Shown here: positions 45,739 through 57,494 of the stretch, piece after piece
How the letters are laid out: each line of letters opens with the position of its first letter
Position numbering within the stretch: the stretch's first letter is position 1
Source: Takakia lepidozioides
Taxonomy: Eukaryota; Streptophyta; Takakiopsida; Takakiales; Takakiaceae
Direction: 5' to 3'
Length of the DNA stretch: 64,000 bases
Assembly (NCBI GenBank): GCA_030704615.1
Contig: CM060732.1
Location: 67,127,053 to 67,191,052 of the forward strand
Translations under genes and position numbers: made by a program
The notes under the pieces: generated by a model
The model's database searches: none
Told to the model about the DNA's origin: nothing
Seen by the model: the letters and a program-made list of their open reading frames with translations, nothing else

Positions 45739-48060
45739 ATAGGCTTCTTTCCATACCAAGCCTCATAAGGTGTTTTCCATTCAAGGGTCCTCGTTGCTGC
45801 TCTATTGAGAACATGCTCCTGCTGTGCCTGTAGATTCTGCCCATAATTCGATTGGAAGATTTTGTGAGTGCAGCATGCTACGTGCACTCTCGATGATTGT
45901 TCGATTATCTCATTCTGCCACGCCCATTTTGTTCTGACCTGTGTAGGGGGGCCGTGGTCTCATGCACAACTCCCTTCTCTTCAAGATATCTGCAAAAATC
46001 TTTACTCATATATTCTCCACCCCTGTTAGTTCCAATCTCATTCAACACTTGGGCTTCAAGCTTCTTGAAACAACTGAATACAAACATGAAATAGCTGTGA
46101 TCGTCTTTGAATAGAACGTAGTATCGTGCACCTCCGATCGAGTCTGAACTCATTGGCCCGCACACGTCTGAGTGAAAAAATTCACCGGGGGCTTCAACCA
46201 TCTTTTTTTCAACTGTGCTATTGACATGCAATCTATGTTGCTTACCATAGGGACACCCTTCATAGAAGAAATTGGCGTTCCCATCATCCCGAAGAGACAG
46301 TCCTTCCACCATCCGGGTCTTACACATTTTCTTGATAGCTGCAACATCCAGGTGGCAGCCGAGACGGTTATGCCATAGTTGAAGATCACCTCTTGTCATC
46401 GCCGACTCTAAACTGAGTTGTCTCGACTTTTCGGAAACCTCCACGTTTCCGCTGTTGCTCGCAATGTTTGCTTGTGTCGTAGGTTCGATCACCTCAACCA
46501 AGAGTTGGTACAATTTGTCATTTCGAACTCCTTGCATGACAATTTCTCTTTCCTTGTTAAGCATTCGACAACTCCCACTGCTGTAGACAGTGTCGATGCC
46601 TTTGTCTGCAGCTTGCCCAATGGAGAACAGATTCTCTCGTAATTGGGGATGTGAAGAACTCGCTTGAGTGTTCCTTGGACTGTCATTCCTTCCACTTGGC
46701 TTTGATTTCTCCCACTCCAGCTACCCAGAGCTTGGTATCATCTGCAATATGGACGGGCCACTTCTTGTGAGAAATAGACTCAAAGTTTTTGAACCAAAAA
46801 GGTGGACGCGTTGCCGAAGCAAGCGTTACAACTTATGGTGTCACTTGACCCAGAAGGGCTACTGCCTTCCGGTAGGAAGGTGGGCCAGTTTTTTAACCAT
46901 TCTCTACGATCGGTCATGTGCTCTGTCGCTCCTCCATCAGCGTACTGGATGTCTCAACCCGTGCAACTGTTAGAATTAGCTGCAAATGCAATGCTCACAG
47001 TTTCAGAAGGATCTGCTTGACTACTTGAGACACGTTTCTCTTCATCTCTCTTCTTGTCTTTGTGCTCTCTGGCCCAATGACCCTTCCCTTTACAGTAGGC
47101 ACACTTGGTTGGCATGGTAGGCATAGTAGGCACACCTACACTTGTGGCTGTCAGTTGCAAATGCAACGCTCCCAATGGTCTCAGAGGCATTTGCCTGGCT
47201 AGTTGAGACACCTCTAGAGCTCTTCATCTCTCGTCTCCTCTCTACACTCTCGGACCCAATGACCCTTCTTTTTACAGCAGGCACACTTGTCCTTTTCTTG
47301 AGTTCTTTGATGCGCTTTGAATTACACAACTCCTTGTTGTCTTCTGGACCTTTCTGTTTCCCCTTTCTTCCCTGGAGACAAAGGTTGGCTTGCCTTTTCT
47401 TTCTTGGGAGAAGAATGCTTAGTCTTCATGAGCATCATAATTTTCTAGCTTGTTTTGAGTATTCTTTCAAGAGTCTCGCTGTGAGTGTTTCTATCGTTTG
47501 CTTCTCGGTTGGGACATTATCCCTGAGATAATGTGGCGATAGTCCTTAGGCAGATTGCAAATCTTGGTGACCTCTGCTGATTGAGTTGTGGGTTCACCAA
47601 GGTCATTAAGTTGCCGGGCCAATGCTTCCACTTTACTAATGTGACTTGCAATGTCATCTTTTTGCTGCATCTTGTACTCAAAGAAACATCTGTTGAAGTA
47701 TGTGCTTCTTCTCTAATGCGCTTTGTTCATGGATAGTTGTCAACCTAGACCACATCTCATGAGCAGTTCTGCAATTGATGAGAATCTGCAGGTGCTTCTC
47801 ATCTATTGCCGCACTTATGAACAACTTTGCACAATTGCTTGTGCTATCCCAATTTTTCTCTTTGCCTTCTGCTACTGACATCTCTCGAGTTCTACTTCCA
47901 TCTATCACACTCATGAGTTCCTTGGCCTCGAACAACATTTGCATCTGCAATTTACAGAGTTGAAAGTTGGATCCATGAAACCTTGCTATGTGCGCTACAT
48001 CTTTCAAATCTCCTCTCATTGTGACTCCTTTGTTCCTTGCTAGTGTAGATTCTTTCAGCA
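45739..48060 (-). mobile_element. Ty1/copia retrotransposon, 5' part (gag, protease, integrase)
   Basis: Read from 48019 downward. The gag begins MRGDLKDVAH, with LFISAAIDEKHLQILINC and HEMWSRLTTIHEQ. Two zinc knuckles follow (47295-46996), then a protease relic (GATEHM), the pre-integrase region (LWHNRLGCHLDVAAIKKMC) and the integrase core (EFFHSDVCGPMSSDSIGGAR, GGEYMSKDFC, SEQNG). It ends at EWKTPYEAWYGKKP next to the CACTA insertion. Several stops interrupt gag and protease. The second catalytic Asp appears as Asn (TNRGGEY, 46025-46027). Not active. Confidence 0.88.
46996..47295 (-). repeat. Tandem duplication of the copia zinc-knuckle region
   Basis: Two copies with a period of about 182 bp. 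The first in reading order (about 47292-47190) has a full CCHC box (CACCKKKGHWVREC). The second (about 47110-46999) reads CAYCKGKGHWAREH, with the last Cys replaced by His. Both are followed by a related DEE, SQA, SET and SNS stretch. Confidence 0.8.
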
Positions 48061-49530
48061 GAAAAAAACCAGCCCTAGTGGTAAAGTTAGATCAAATGTT
48101 GTGGGCCCATAACCTGCTGAAAATAAACGCACAACATTCTAGCATCTAAATAACTACAAAGAGACGAGCTAGCTATAGGCTATGAGAGAACTACGATCTA
48201 AGAATTACAAGGAAAAGCAAGCTACTAAGATGCACACTTGACAGTGCTGCCAACTACATATTCTACGCTAACAGAATGCAGATCGAGTTCTGCTGTCCCA
48301 GTGCCGAGCTGAGTGGAATCTTGCCAAGAAAACGCCACGTACGGGTGAGCACTCCATGAAGGACCTGAAACCCTAATTAGTTATTTCTGTTGTGAGATGA
48401 ATCATGAATAACACAAATTACATTCAGTTGCCAGCTTTTTCTTGGGGAAGGGGAGACTCCTGGGAAAAAGAAGAGGATGCTTGCGACCCGTGTGTTTCGA
48501 GAACAGGCCTGCAATGGACGAGTATATAGATTGTGGGCAGCAAAACGCATCAACCCAAACCCAGAAATGCTGTGGACTCTGGTTTTGGGAGCTCCAAGTC
48601 CAACTGAAAAACAGGTACAATTTTCCACCAGATGTACCTCCTCGCCCAGTTTCGGGGTTATAGACTCTTTTCGACTGACTTTGATCCACGTCATTGACCC
48701 GGCCATAGTTTAATAACATCGTAGTTCACTCATTTGAGTTAAGGAAGTGCATTTATAAGTACGAGCTCATGATGGCGCCTTGAAAGTGTGTGGTGTCACG
48801 TGTGTTGCAGGCCAGATTGGCCGCTTGCTAACTCACTGCAGGAAGGCTGCACCAGTCGAAGTAACTTCGTTACTTCCAGTGTGTTGCCCGGGGCCCACGG
48901 CTAGAGGCAAACAGAATTCAGTTGCGATCAAGGCTGTAAAAGTGATCAGAGAGCACATGATGATCCCACAATCGTCATACTGTTACTGTACCTATCCGTA
49001 TAATACAGAAACCGGAGAAGAACAAACTTGCAAGAAAGAAAAATTTAGGAAAAAAGCCCAATAGGCAGAAAACGAAAGGGCACTTTCAAGAGATGAACTA
49101 AAATCGCGTGAAAAGAAAATATGAACACACTCATCTTTTACCCACCATAGAGTTGAAGCTGAACAGGAGTTTCCTAAGTAAGAGGACTTTTAGTACACAT
49201 AATTTCAGCCTAAATACCAACTGAGTTATGGCCATACCAAAGAAGCCAACAGCAGCTCTGAACAAAACAAGAAAATAGAACCTGGACAGCAGCTCCCATC
49301 GTGTGATGCAACCATTCCTCAGGTAAGGTGTCCGTCAGCCCCTTCATTAACATGCAAAGTACAATCTTGTGATAACTGAGGATGAGGTTCAGAGGATATC
49401 TATAAGAATCTTTTACATTAGCAAGCATCTTATAGACGTCTATAAGCATCTTGCTTTGTGCCTTTGTAGCAACAGAGCAAACCCCGTGTCGGTTTATGTT
49501 GGGGTGAACATAGAAATAGTGGGCAGCAAG
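48060..49530. other. Copia leader/LTR area and intergenic DNA
   Basis: The first 250 bases beyond the copia gag start probably contain the element leader and part of its LTR, but no second LTR is available for comparison. The rest, up to the MATE stop, holds no recognised gene. Confidence 0.4.
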
Positions 49531-49533
49531 AGA

Positions 49534-51126
49534 TCACTGGATTGCCAGATAGTCGCTCTCGTTTTTTGGCAGATAAGAAATCTCCTCATTTGAATTGCAA
49601 TTTGATTGGATTGGCAGTGTTGTGCTTGCAGATGAGTACACCCGGGCCACTGCATTCTTCGCCTGTTTCTCCCAATTGGTGCACAATGTGATAATAAGAA
49701 GGATAACAGCCTGGGTTGCAATGCCACCCATCATTCCCATCCACAGTCCCTTGGAATTGAAGTGGAAGACAAAGGCCAGTGTAATAGCGCTTGGCAATCC
49801 CACGATGTAATAGGCTGCAAGGTTTGCAAATGCTCCAAAAGCTTGCCAGCCACATCCCCTAGCCACACCTGAAAGAACAGATTGCAGAGCATCCATGCCT
49901 GTAACTGCTGCCAACAAGGGCACACAATGCGACACATAGTTGATCACCTCAGCTTCGTTTGTGAAAGCCAAACCAATCACATTGCGCAATGACAACAGCA
50001 AGACTCCCATCGACAAACCGACCATCAGGGCCATTATGATCCCCACTGTGACAGCAGATTTGGCATGTCGTGGGTGGCCAGCTCCAAGCTCATTGGACAC
50101 CCGAGTGCTAACCCCTGCACTGAGGCCTAATGGAATCATGTATGCGACCGATAGGCTTGTCAAACAGATGGAGAGAGTGGATGTTTCCAACTGAGGGTTC
50201 GGCATCAACCCTGAGAGAAGCACCAGCATTTCAAATGACCAGTATTCCAAGCATATCATGACTGCAGAGGGGATGGCCAGCTTGAAGAAAGCCCCAAGGT
50301 CATTAAATGCCTCCATTGAGAAAGATGTCCAAGTCTTTTTACAGTTGGGTGAGAATTTCACATATGCAACCAGCAGCAACACATACAACCAATTCGAAAG
50401 GCCACTGGCAATGGCTGCTCCACGAAATCCCACCCCCAACTTGAAGATCAGCAGCCAACAGAGGGGGATATGAAGGGCCAATGTGGCCATCGACATCAAG
50501 GTCATGGGCAACACTACACTCTGTGTTTGCAAGAACCTCACCAAGGGATGAAAGGAGGCAATTGCAAACAACGATGGCAACAGCCACCGGGCATACACCC
50601 CTGCCATATCTGCAATCTCAGGGTCCTGCCAAAGAGCCTTAAGAACATAACCCATGTTGTACCATAGAATGGCAACAGGTATGGTTGTGATGTATGTGAC
50701 CAACAAAGCTCGTTGGAGAAATATACCAAGCATGCGGTATTGCTTGGCCCCATATGCCTGCCCGCACAATGTTTCCAGTGCGGAGCTCATTCCTAGTAGA
50801 ATGGATGAGCCTGTGACAGATGCAAAGGAGGTGGCTATTGAGGAGCTGGCAAGTTCAAGCTCACCCAAGTGCCCCACAAACATACTTGACACAACAAACA
50901 ATGAACCTTGAAGCAAACTTACAAAGATCATTGGCCCAGCCACCCTTAGCTGCTTCTTAATTTCCCCCGATAGCCAATCCACTGTCCATAAGTGCACCCC
51001 TGTCTCGTCTGAGTGCCCATTACTAAATGGAAGCTGCACAATTGAATCTGTCTTAGCTGTTGGAATGGAGAGGTCAACTGCCTCCTGGCCTACCAAGGGC
51101 TCCCTCAAAGACTCCTGGTCAGCCAT
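49534..51126 (-). CDS. MATE-family efflux transporter (DTX type), intronless
   Basis: One open frame of 530 aa from ATG 51126 to TGA 49534; an in-frame GTG lies three codons upstream. Two MatE domains cover about residues 60-220 and 275-440, with some twelve hydrophobic segments. Family motifs seen: GHLGELELA, ALETLCGQAYGAKQY, PLCWLLIFKLGVGFRGAAIA, STRVSNELGAGHP and SGVARGCGWQAFGAFANLAA. The N-terminal 50 residues are hydrophilic and cytosolic. Plant DTX/MATE proteins export flavonoids, alkaloids, citrate or xenobiotics by H+ or Na+ antiport at the tonoplast or plasma membrane; the substrate cannot be inferred. Many plant members have several introns, so a single-exon copy may come from a retrocopy or intron loss. 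No defect is seen. Confidence 0.95.
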   Translation of the reverse strand: MADQESLREPLVGQEAVDLSIPTAKTDSIVQLPFSNGHSDETGVHLWTVDWLSGEIKKQLRVAGPMIFVSLLQGSLFVVSSMFVGHLGELELASSSIATSFASVTGSSILLGMSSALETLCGQAYGAKQYRMLGIFLQRALLVTYITTIPVAILWYNMGYVLKALWQDPEIADMAGVYARWLLPSLFAIASFHPLVRFLQTQSVVLPMTLMSMATLALHIPLCWLLIFKLGVGFRGAAIASGLSNWLYVLLLVAYVKFSPNCKKTWTSFSMEAFNDLGAFFKLAIPSAVMICLEYWSFEMLVLLSGLMPNPQLETSTLSICLTSLSVAYMIPLGLSAGVSTRVSNELGAGHPRHAKSAVTVGIIMALMVGLSMGVLLLSLRNVIGLAFTNEAEVINYVSHCVPLLAAVTGMDALQSVLSGVARGCGWQAFGAFANLAAYYIVGLPSAITLAFVFHFNSKGLWMGMMGGIATQAVILLIITLCTNWEKQAKNAVARVYSSASTTLPIQSNCNSNEEISYLPKNESDYLAIQ

Positions 51127-51730
51127 CCCTATCACTATGTTCCAACGAGAGCCAACAAAGGGCTCTGTGAATCTTCAGTGTTGTGTCAGATCTACTTGAG
51201 AGTTGTTGTAGTACTGAAGCTGCCTGGCAATTGATGGCTGGATGACCCACTTCAGTTCAAATACCCCCAGCAAATGACCATAGCGGACTGCAGGCTGATC
51301 GATATGGAGGCCAGACTGAGTGGAGGGATGGTGGCTTAGGTCATGACCCGACGTCAAACAATTTTGTTGCTCGTATCCACTGTACTGTACTATGCAGTCG
51401 GAAAATCTGGGTAAACCTTACCACATCTGAACTTCGCTCTGGTTCCCTATGGCTTCCCCAAGATGACACAATGAATTCCTCCTTCTTTCTTCTCTCTCCC
51501 CCTCTGTCTCAACTGTCCCCTGCACCTGAGGACCTTGCACCCCTCTCGCAGCGACATCTCGAATTAGCAAGAAGGATATTCCACCAGGAAGTGAAATTTG
51601 AAGACAGCCAGTATTTAACAACTCCGACAATGATCGCAGCAAGCCCCCTGCCGCATCATGCAGAACCACTTCTAGAGCAATCAAGGAGCACAAATCACCG
51701 GGGAGAATGAAGCTACCAGAAGCACCGCAA
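51127..51730. promoter_or_regulatory. MATE gene upstream region
   Basis: The proximal 600 bases 5' of the minus-strand MATE gene. No gene is seen; expected to contain the promoter, but no specific box is assigned. Confidence 0.35.
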
Positions 51731-51733
51731 TCA

Positions 51734-52310
51734 CAGTGCCCACCATGGATTCCGTACACCCAAAAACAATACCATATCCAGGACTTATTCCATTCCCAGG
51801 TACAATTTGTGGCATCATTCTGGCTCTCTCCGATTGTCTGCCACCGAATGTGCGCAGTGCTAGGGAATGGGCCCTACCAAATTGTAAAGATGATGACCAG
51901 AAGCATAGCAATCAACCCACCACGAATTGCTAAATATCCAGGGCCTCTTCCCAGAACACTGTGACATAATTCTGGCTCTCTCCGATTGTCTGCCACCCAA
52001 TGTAGGAATGGGCCCTACCAACTATGACCAGAAGCATAGCAAGGATTCCCCAAAATCCATCAACAATATCATGTCCAGGACTTCCTCCCAGTCAAATTCT
52101 GTGACATCATTCTGGTTCTCTCCGATTGTCTGCCACCCAACGTGCGCAGTGCTCGGGAATGGGCCCTACCAACTTGTACAGACGATGACCAGAAGCATAG
52201 CAATCCACCCACCATGGATTCCTCAAAATCCATCAACAATGTCCAGGACTTCTTCCCATGCACAATCTGTCACATAACTCTGGCTCTCTCCTCATCCCAA
52301 CGTGCGCAGG
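51734..52310. repeat. Four-copy tandem repeat between lipase and MATE genes
   Basis: Copies at about 51734-51918, 51919-52038, 52039-52203 and 52204-52310 (last partial). Shared words are CATTCTGGCTCTCTCCGATT, GTCTGCCACC, GGGAATGGGCCCTACCAA and GATGACCAGAAGCATAGCAA. Unit length is about 120-185 bp because of internal deletions. Confidence 0.88.
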
Positions 52311-52727
52311 GCCTGACAGTTTCACTGAGTATGGGTTCTGCTGATGGGGAAAAGTAGAGCGAACCAAACTGTACAGAGTCCACTAGAATGGAAAAAGTCC
52401 TCGGGACATTCCATGGGACATTCCATGAGAGAAAGGGCCTCTAATAACATACAAAAGAAAAATCAGCATCCGCCTTATATCCAAGTATCTACAGAGAACA
52501 ATTCTCAGGCAGTTTTCTTTGGGTTCTGTTTATACGATCTCAAGTATAACTAGTTCCGTAGCAAAATATCATGGCCGCGCAAGATCAATACCCCAAAAAT
52601 TTCAGAAGGACTTTACACGAGGGGAAAGAATCGATGTACCGTTTCTTCAATCCTATACAATTTCAGTAATACTTTCAAATGCCACCTATATACGAACCCA
52701 AAGACTAATACGAAATTTTTAACTGAT

Positions 52728-55700
52728 TCAAGAATCTTGAAGAAGCTCTTGAGAACTACAAGTCAGGGTTTTCTTGATCGATCTCACCATTCCTTCACGT
52801 ACCCAAGCCCTATTTGCGCTGAGACCCGCAGTTCGGAGATATGAGAGGACAACTTGTTTCACGGTTCTGGCACTCCTCTCGATGATATGGATCTCTTCTT
52901 CAATCTTCCGAAAGCTCTTATCCAGTGTGGCGACAAGAGGGGATCGACCCAGTCTCACCGCGTTGATGTAATTGGTAAGACTGTGTGCTGCGACCCCAGG
53001 AAGGCACAGACCTATTGTTCGAACCATGGTGCAGATATTGGATTCTCTGTAAAGTGCGCCATGGGTATAGCTAATCAACAAGCTCTGAAGCAGCTCCCAG
53101 ACAGCGTGCCAATGCATAATGAGGAGATCTGTCATCACAAAGTAGTTCCTGTTGGGCGCTTCAGACAAGGTCTGCAAGTAAACACATCGTTCAACACCAC
53201 GCAATTCGTCAGAGTAAAACATCAAACTTATCTCTTCCTCTTTGCTGAACAGTATGTCCATTTTGCAGTTCACTTTCTCCTGACTGGGTTGTATCTAAGT
53301 AAGTCTCCCTATATTTCTGGTCAAAAACTGGGAAGAGAGAAAGAGGCAGGCCTAGGCAATATTTAGAGCTCTACAAACAGATATGTCAATCGGATTTTCA
53401 ACAGCTCAGGGTTTCCTGTAAATCCCAAATATAACGGCACAGCAATTTGAAAACTTTGGGTCAAAACAACTTAGTTATGAATCAAGATCAGGCTAGGAAA
53501 TACTTTCGGTTGAATGTGAGAATTGACCTGTCCATCATAGGCACAGTTGTAGTAGAAACAGTAACCGAAATGCTTGAACTGGAAGAGACTATTATCGAAA
53601 GGAACCCGAGGCACAATGTCGTGACTGTACACGATTCTAAAGTAGCGAGACACAGAAAGCGTTCTGTGCATGTAGTTGGCAAAAGTCTCATCCCCCACTC
53701 GGGGCTGCCCAAATGTATACACAGCCGCCAGTTTGTCTGTAATCTCTCGTTCTCCGTTGTAATACAACATGGCAGTGTAGAGTGTCGAGAGTGCGCCCCC
53801 AAGACTGTGCCCAGTTAAATATAACTTGGCCTCTGCATTGTCAACCAGAAGATCTCTGACCATCTTGGTTATGGCATCGTAGGCCAGAATTTTGTCAGAA
53901 GCATTTATTACGTGTTCAGGTAGTCCCGATGTAGAACCCACCTGCAGGCCCACCATGGCAACACTCGAGCAGTCAGAAATTAGGCAGCTCTAGAGAGAAA
54001 CATGGAGAAACATGTTCTTCTGGGATTTATCATGAGCTCCTTGAACTTCAAGCCTCTACAGAATGAAAAAATATATCTCCAGACAGAAAATGCGGGGACT
54101 GTCTCACCTCCCGATTATTCGTATTCTTAGACGCATTCTCTTGCATGTTTGTGAAGGTGTTCATTTGATTCCGGTCTCCAAGGCCCAAGGCCTCCAGAAA
54201 TCCAACATGAACTTTGCCCATTCTCTCCAGGTGGAACCATGAGAAATCAACGTCTGAGCTCCAGTCGTAGGCATCGAATACCTCTGTACCTCGCCAAGCA
54301 ACTACCACTGCCTTGGCATCAGGCGGCGGCTTGTCTGTGAATATGAACACCTGAGTAGACTCTTTCTTTAGAAACTCTGCACAATCAAATATTCAGTTTC
54401 AGCTTTGAGCACTTCATAGGAACCTTTAACCATCATCCGATAATATGGAGTCGAATCCCAAGCAAAGCAAACTAAAGGTTCCGAGAATAATGCTTTAAAG
54501 AACGCCAGCATAGGTCTACCGAAACTAAAGAATTTCCAAACTCACCATTCCAGCACTCATAGAAGCCGACAAAATTCATCTGCATCCGCCACCCATCAAT
54601 TTAAGATCTTGTCATATGTGTCACCCAAGGATCGTATAGAAAAATTGCATCCGAATATGCGCCAAATCAGTGCTTTGCAAATCTTCAAGATTGTAATTTA
54701 AAGCAAGGTAGTCGTATTACCTTCCATCTGTCATTCACAACCTTTTTTATGACTGCTCCATTCTCGTACACCAACTTGGAGGCCATGACACAAACATCTG
54801 CTGTAGCTCTTGACCCAGGATCTGGACCAGGGAATGGGATTGCATTTGCAGTACTGCTATTGCCAGCCCCCGACTCAGGAATGTCCTGATACAGATCCAC
54901 TCTGGGATCGAGCTGAAAATTAAGGCTAAAGTAGTTTTCTGAGCCTTGCACAGGTACCACTAAATCACCTGATGAATGCAATATCAGTTATAACATACAG
55001 TGATCAGTGTACAGTCCCAACATTCTATACATTGACCTAAGCTCAGCTGATTGTAAGTTCAGAAATACTACGTGTATGGTGACCCAATAGTGATAACTTC
55101 AATCTTGAAGATTCGTCAGTTCATGTAACATAACATCTCCATATTAACAGACGATTATACTTTACTTGAGTTAACCTTCAGGATCACTTTCTAGGCCTAA
55201 ATGCCACTACCCTCTGGACAGGCACGTTGAATCCTATTTGTTAAGTTCTCACAACCCAGATCGTGACTGTCGGCAAAGAAGTTGCTTGAAAAAGGCTTGA
55301 TCTGCTTTCGAGATTATTCTCGTAGGAATCTTAATGTTCGTGATAATCATATATAATGTAGCAGATGTCGGGTGTGATAATCAACCGTTTTAGACCTGCT
55401 TGATCGGACCGTGTGGTGATAGATGCACGCACAGAGAATAGGGAGGTTTGGAGTTGCACAAGCTTACATTTTGCAAAGAAATACCGGCACAGAGTCTTCC
55501 TGAAACCTCCATTGGCGGAGAGGACGTTGAGAAGAAGCTCAAATGCACGCCCCGTCGCAGCCATTGGGCCAGCAAGTTTCCATAGTGTCTTGATGATGAA
55601 CATCGAAAATTGTCGTTGCCAAATACTAGTATCGACATTAGACGCTTTTCTGAGATTTTCGTCCGAAGCAGTCACACTCGTCGTACCACCATTCTGCACG

Positions 55701-55825
55701 GGTCCCTCGCTACATTGCACGGCATCTCCGCGTTTCTGAGCGACTAAGTACTTGGGATCACTTGGATCTGTGTCGACAGAAGCAGTCCTGGATTGTCCCC
55801 TATCTCGCTCCGTGGATCTCTTCAT
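52728..55825 (-). CDS. OBL1-like class 3 triacylglycerol lipase, six exons
   Basis: Exons are 55825-55468, 54968-54721, 54579-54546, 54376-54108, 53941-53528 and 53279-52728. All introns are GT/AG, phases agree, and the total is 624 aa. Family features: VCVMASKLVYENGAVIKKVV, FVGFYECWN on a 34-bp mini-exon, AVVVAWRGTEVFDAYDWSSD and VGFLEALGLG. The nucleophile elbow is GHSLGG (Ser about 349), with Asp in SHDIVPRVPFD (about 411) and His in AHSLTNYINAVRLG (about 540). OBL1-type lipases sit on oil bodies and release fatty acids from triacylglycerol. The N-terminal hydrophobic segment (about residues 70-100) may anchor it. It is longer than Arabidopsis OBL1 at both ends, with a C-terminal tail of about 75 residues. 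Gene intact. Confidence 0.93.
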
Positions 55826-57490
55826 CTTGATGGGAAGTTCTTCTGCTAATGAAGTTCCTTAGAAGATAACCAGTAGATGAATCCGAGAGGTGACTTTGGA
55901 GAGATTGATTCAACATGCAGCGCGTTATGTGCCTCTTGAATCAATCGTTTGCTGGGTGTAGTTTTCAGCTAGCTCGCCCGGGTGATGCTGCAATCTTGAG
56001 GTAACCTACCCCTTGAGCAAGAGTATATCACGTCTTCAAGATTAAACTCTGTATAATGAGTGCTCGAGTCGGTCTCTGTCGAAGAGTTCGATTGTCCAAG
56101 GAAGTCGTGAATTGCACACAAGCCCCCACACACCCTATCTCTGCTCTCTTTCTCCGTGTTCTAGGGGAAGTCATTTGAGATAAGAGAAATGGAACCTTAT
56201 ACAGTACTGTTATATGACCACTCGTAATCTACATTGTCAGGTTACTTGGTATACAAGTCTGATTTCAGCTTTCTTATATGAAAGAAAGAAAAACAGAAAG
56301 AAACCTCGAGACTTGGTGTTCAAGTTTGAATCTTTTGTGGAGGGATAGTGCAGGACAGCTGCAATGCTTGCTTGTGAGCTGCAGTCTTAAAAAGAAGGTG
56401 CTGTGCAGCTGTTGCTTGCAAGACTTTGGAATGAAGACAGAGATGATCAGCACGGTATCTCTTGACTCGTGAGCTTCACACCATCTACTTATATTGTATG
56501 TATAACTTAGCCGTGAGGGAGACCGTGAGCCTACTCTTGCACGTGCGAATATGCTCTGTGGATGAGACTAGACCTCGAGTCTCGTTGATCCATATTCAGT
56601 TCATCCATACTAATGGCTCATCTTCCGCTCTCTTCTTCAACATTGTGAGCATGCTTGGGAGGCCTGGCTGCCCATCCTAGACTTAAGCTTAGAATAAGGG
56701 ACTCAAGCGACATATAAGAAGATATTGTATGTCAGCTCTGCACCATTGGATACATGATAGAGAGAAAAAAGGGTGTAATTAAGAACCCACTTCACCTTGC
56801 GGTTGTCCTTTGTTGGCTCTCTTGTAGAGAGAGACTTTACAACACACTGAGTCATGCCCCTCACTCTTACCTTTTTGTTATGTTTTGCCAAAGCAAGAGA
56901 GCCCATGGGCTTCTTAGGCTTCTCGAAGATGAGCTCTAAATATGGTACATAGTAACTCTAGGCTATTGTAGGAATGGGCCGCAAAGATATCAATGTTGCA
57001 ATAGATCATAGAGGGTGATATTCAAGTGTGCTGACGATGGTTTGGAGAGATCAGGTGGTGGCCGGAAGGTTGAAACACTTAGAAAGATGCTTTTGGGATA
57101 GCTTGAGATACGAGGGAAATGAGTCGAGGCTACCTTTGTGGATCCCACCCAAGAAACTTCCTGATGATGTTGCCGAGAAATGGGCCAATGTGCACTCTAT
57201 TTATCGTTGTTTAAGAGCCTGAATAAGCAAAGCATATTTTTCCCTTTTAGCTAAAAGAGCCTTGGGTTGGGTAGCTTGGGTAGCAATCACGGTAGTGGCC
57301 TTGGGACAAGCAGAATATTCGGGTATAACCACGCTGGACATAAGCATGGTTGGGATTTACATAGGCAAGAGGACTAGTAGACAATGTGGGACTCTCTAAT
57401 TAGGTGATTGACCTTTGTAGTCGTTTGCATCAATGAGTATGAACCATCAAGTTTTTGGGGGTGTTGTGATAGTAGTTTGTATATGTGGAA
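55826..57490. other. Intergenic; lipase upstream region
   Basis: The first part should hold the lipase promoter. A 64-codon frame at 57028-57222 (RLPLWIPPKKLPDDVAEKWA) looks protein-like but matches no family I can name. No other feature is seen. Confidence 0.35.
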
Positions 57491-57494
57491 AACC

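Noticed and set aside
49940-50911. Plus-strand frames over the MATE gene
   Set aside because: Antisense shadows of an intact MATE coding sequence.
51734-52310. CRISPR-like array
   Set aside because: Units are 120-185 bp tandem copies without short repeat/spacer structure, in a plant genome.
52854-53366. Plus-strand 170-codon frame
   Set aside because: Antisense shadow of the last lipase exon, whose sense frame has clear family similarity.
57028-57222. Frame RLPLWIPPKKLPDDVAEKWA as part of an OSB gene
   Set aside because: The expected PDF motif residues are absent, so the resemblance is not enough.
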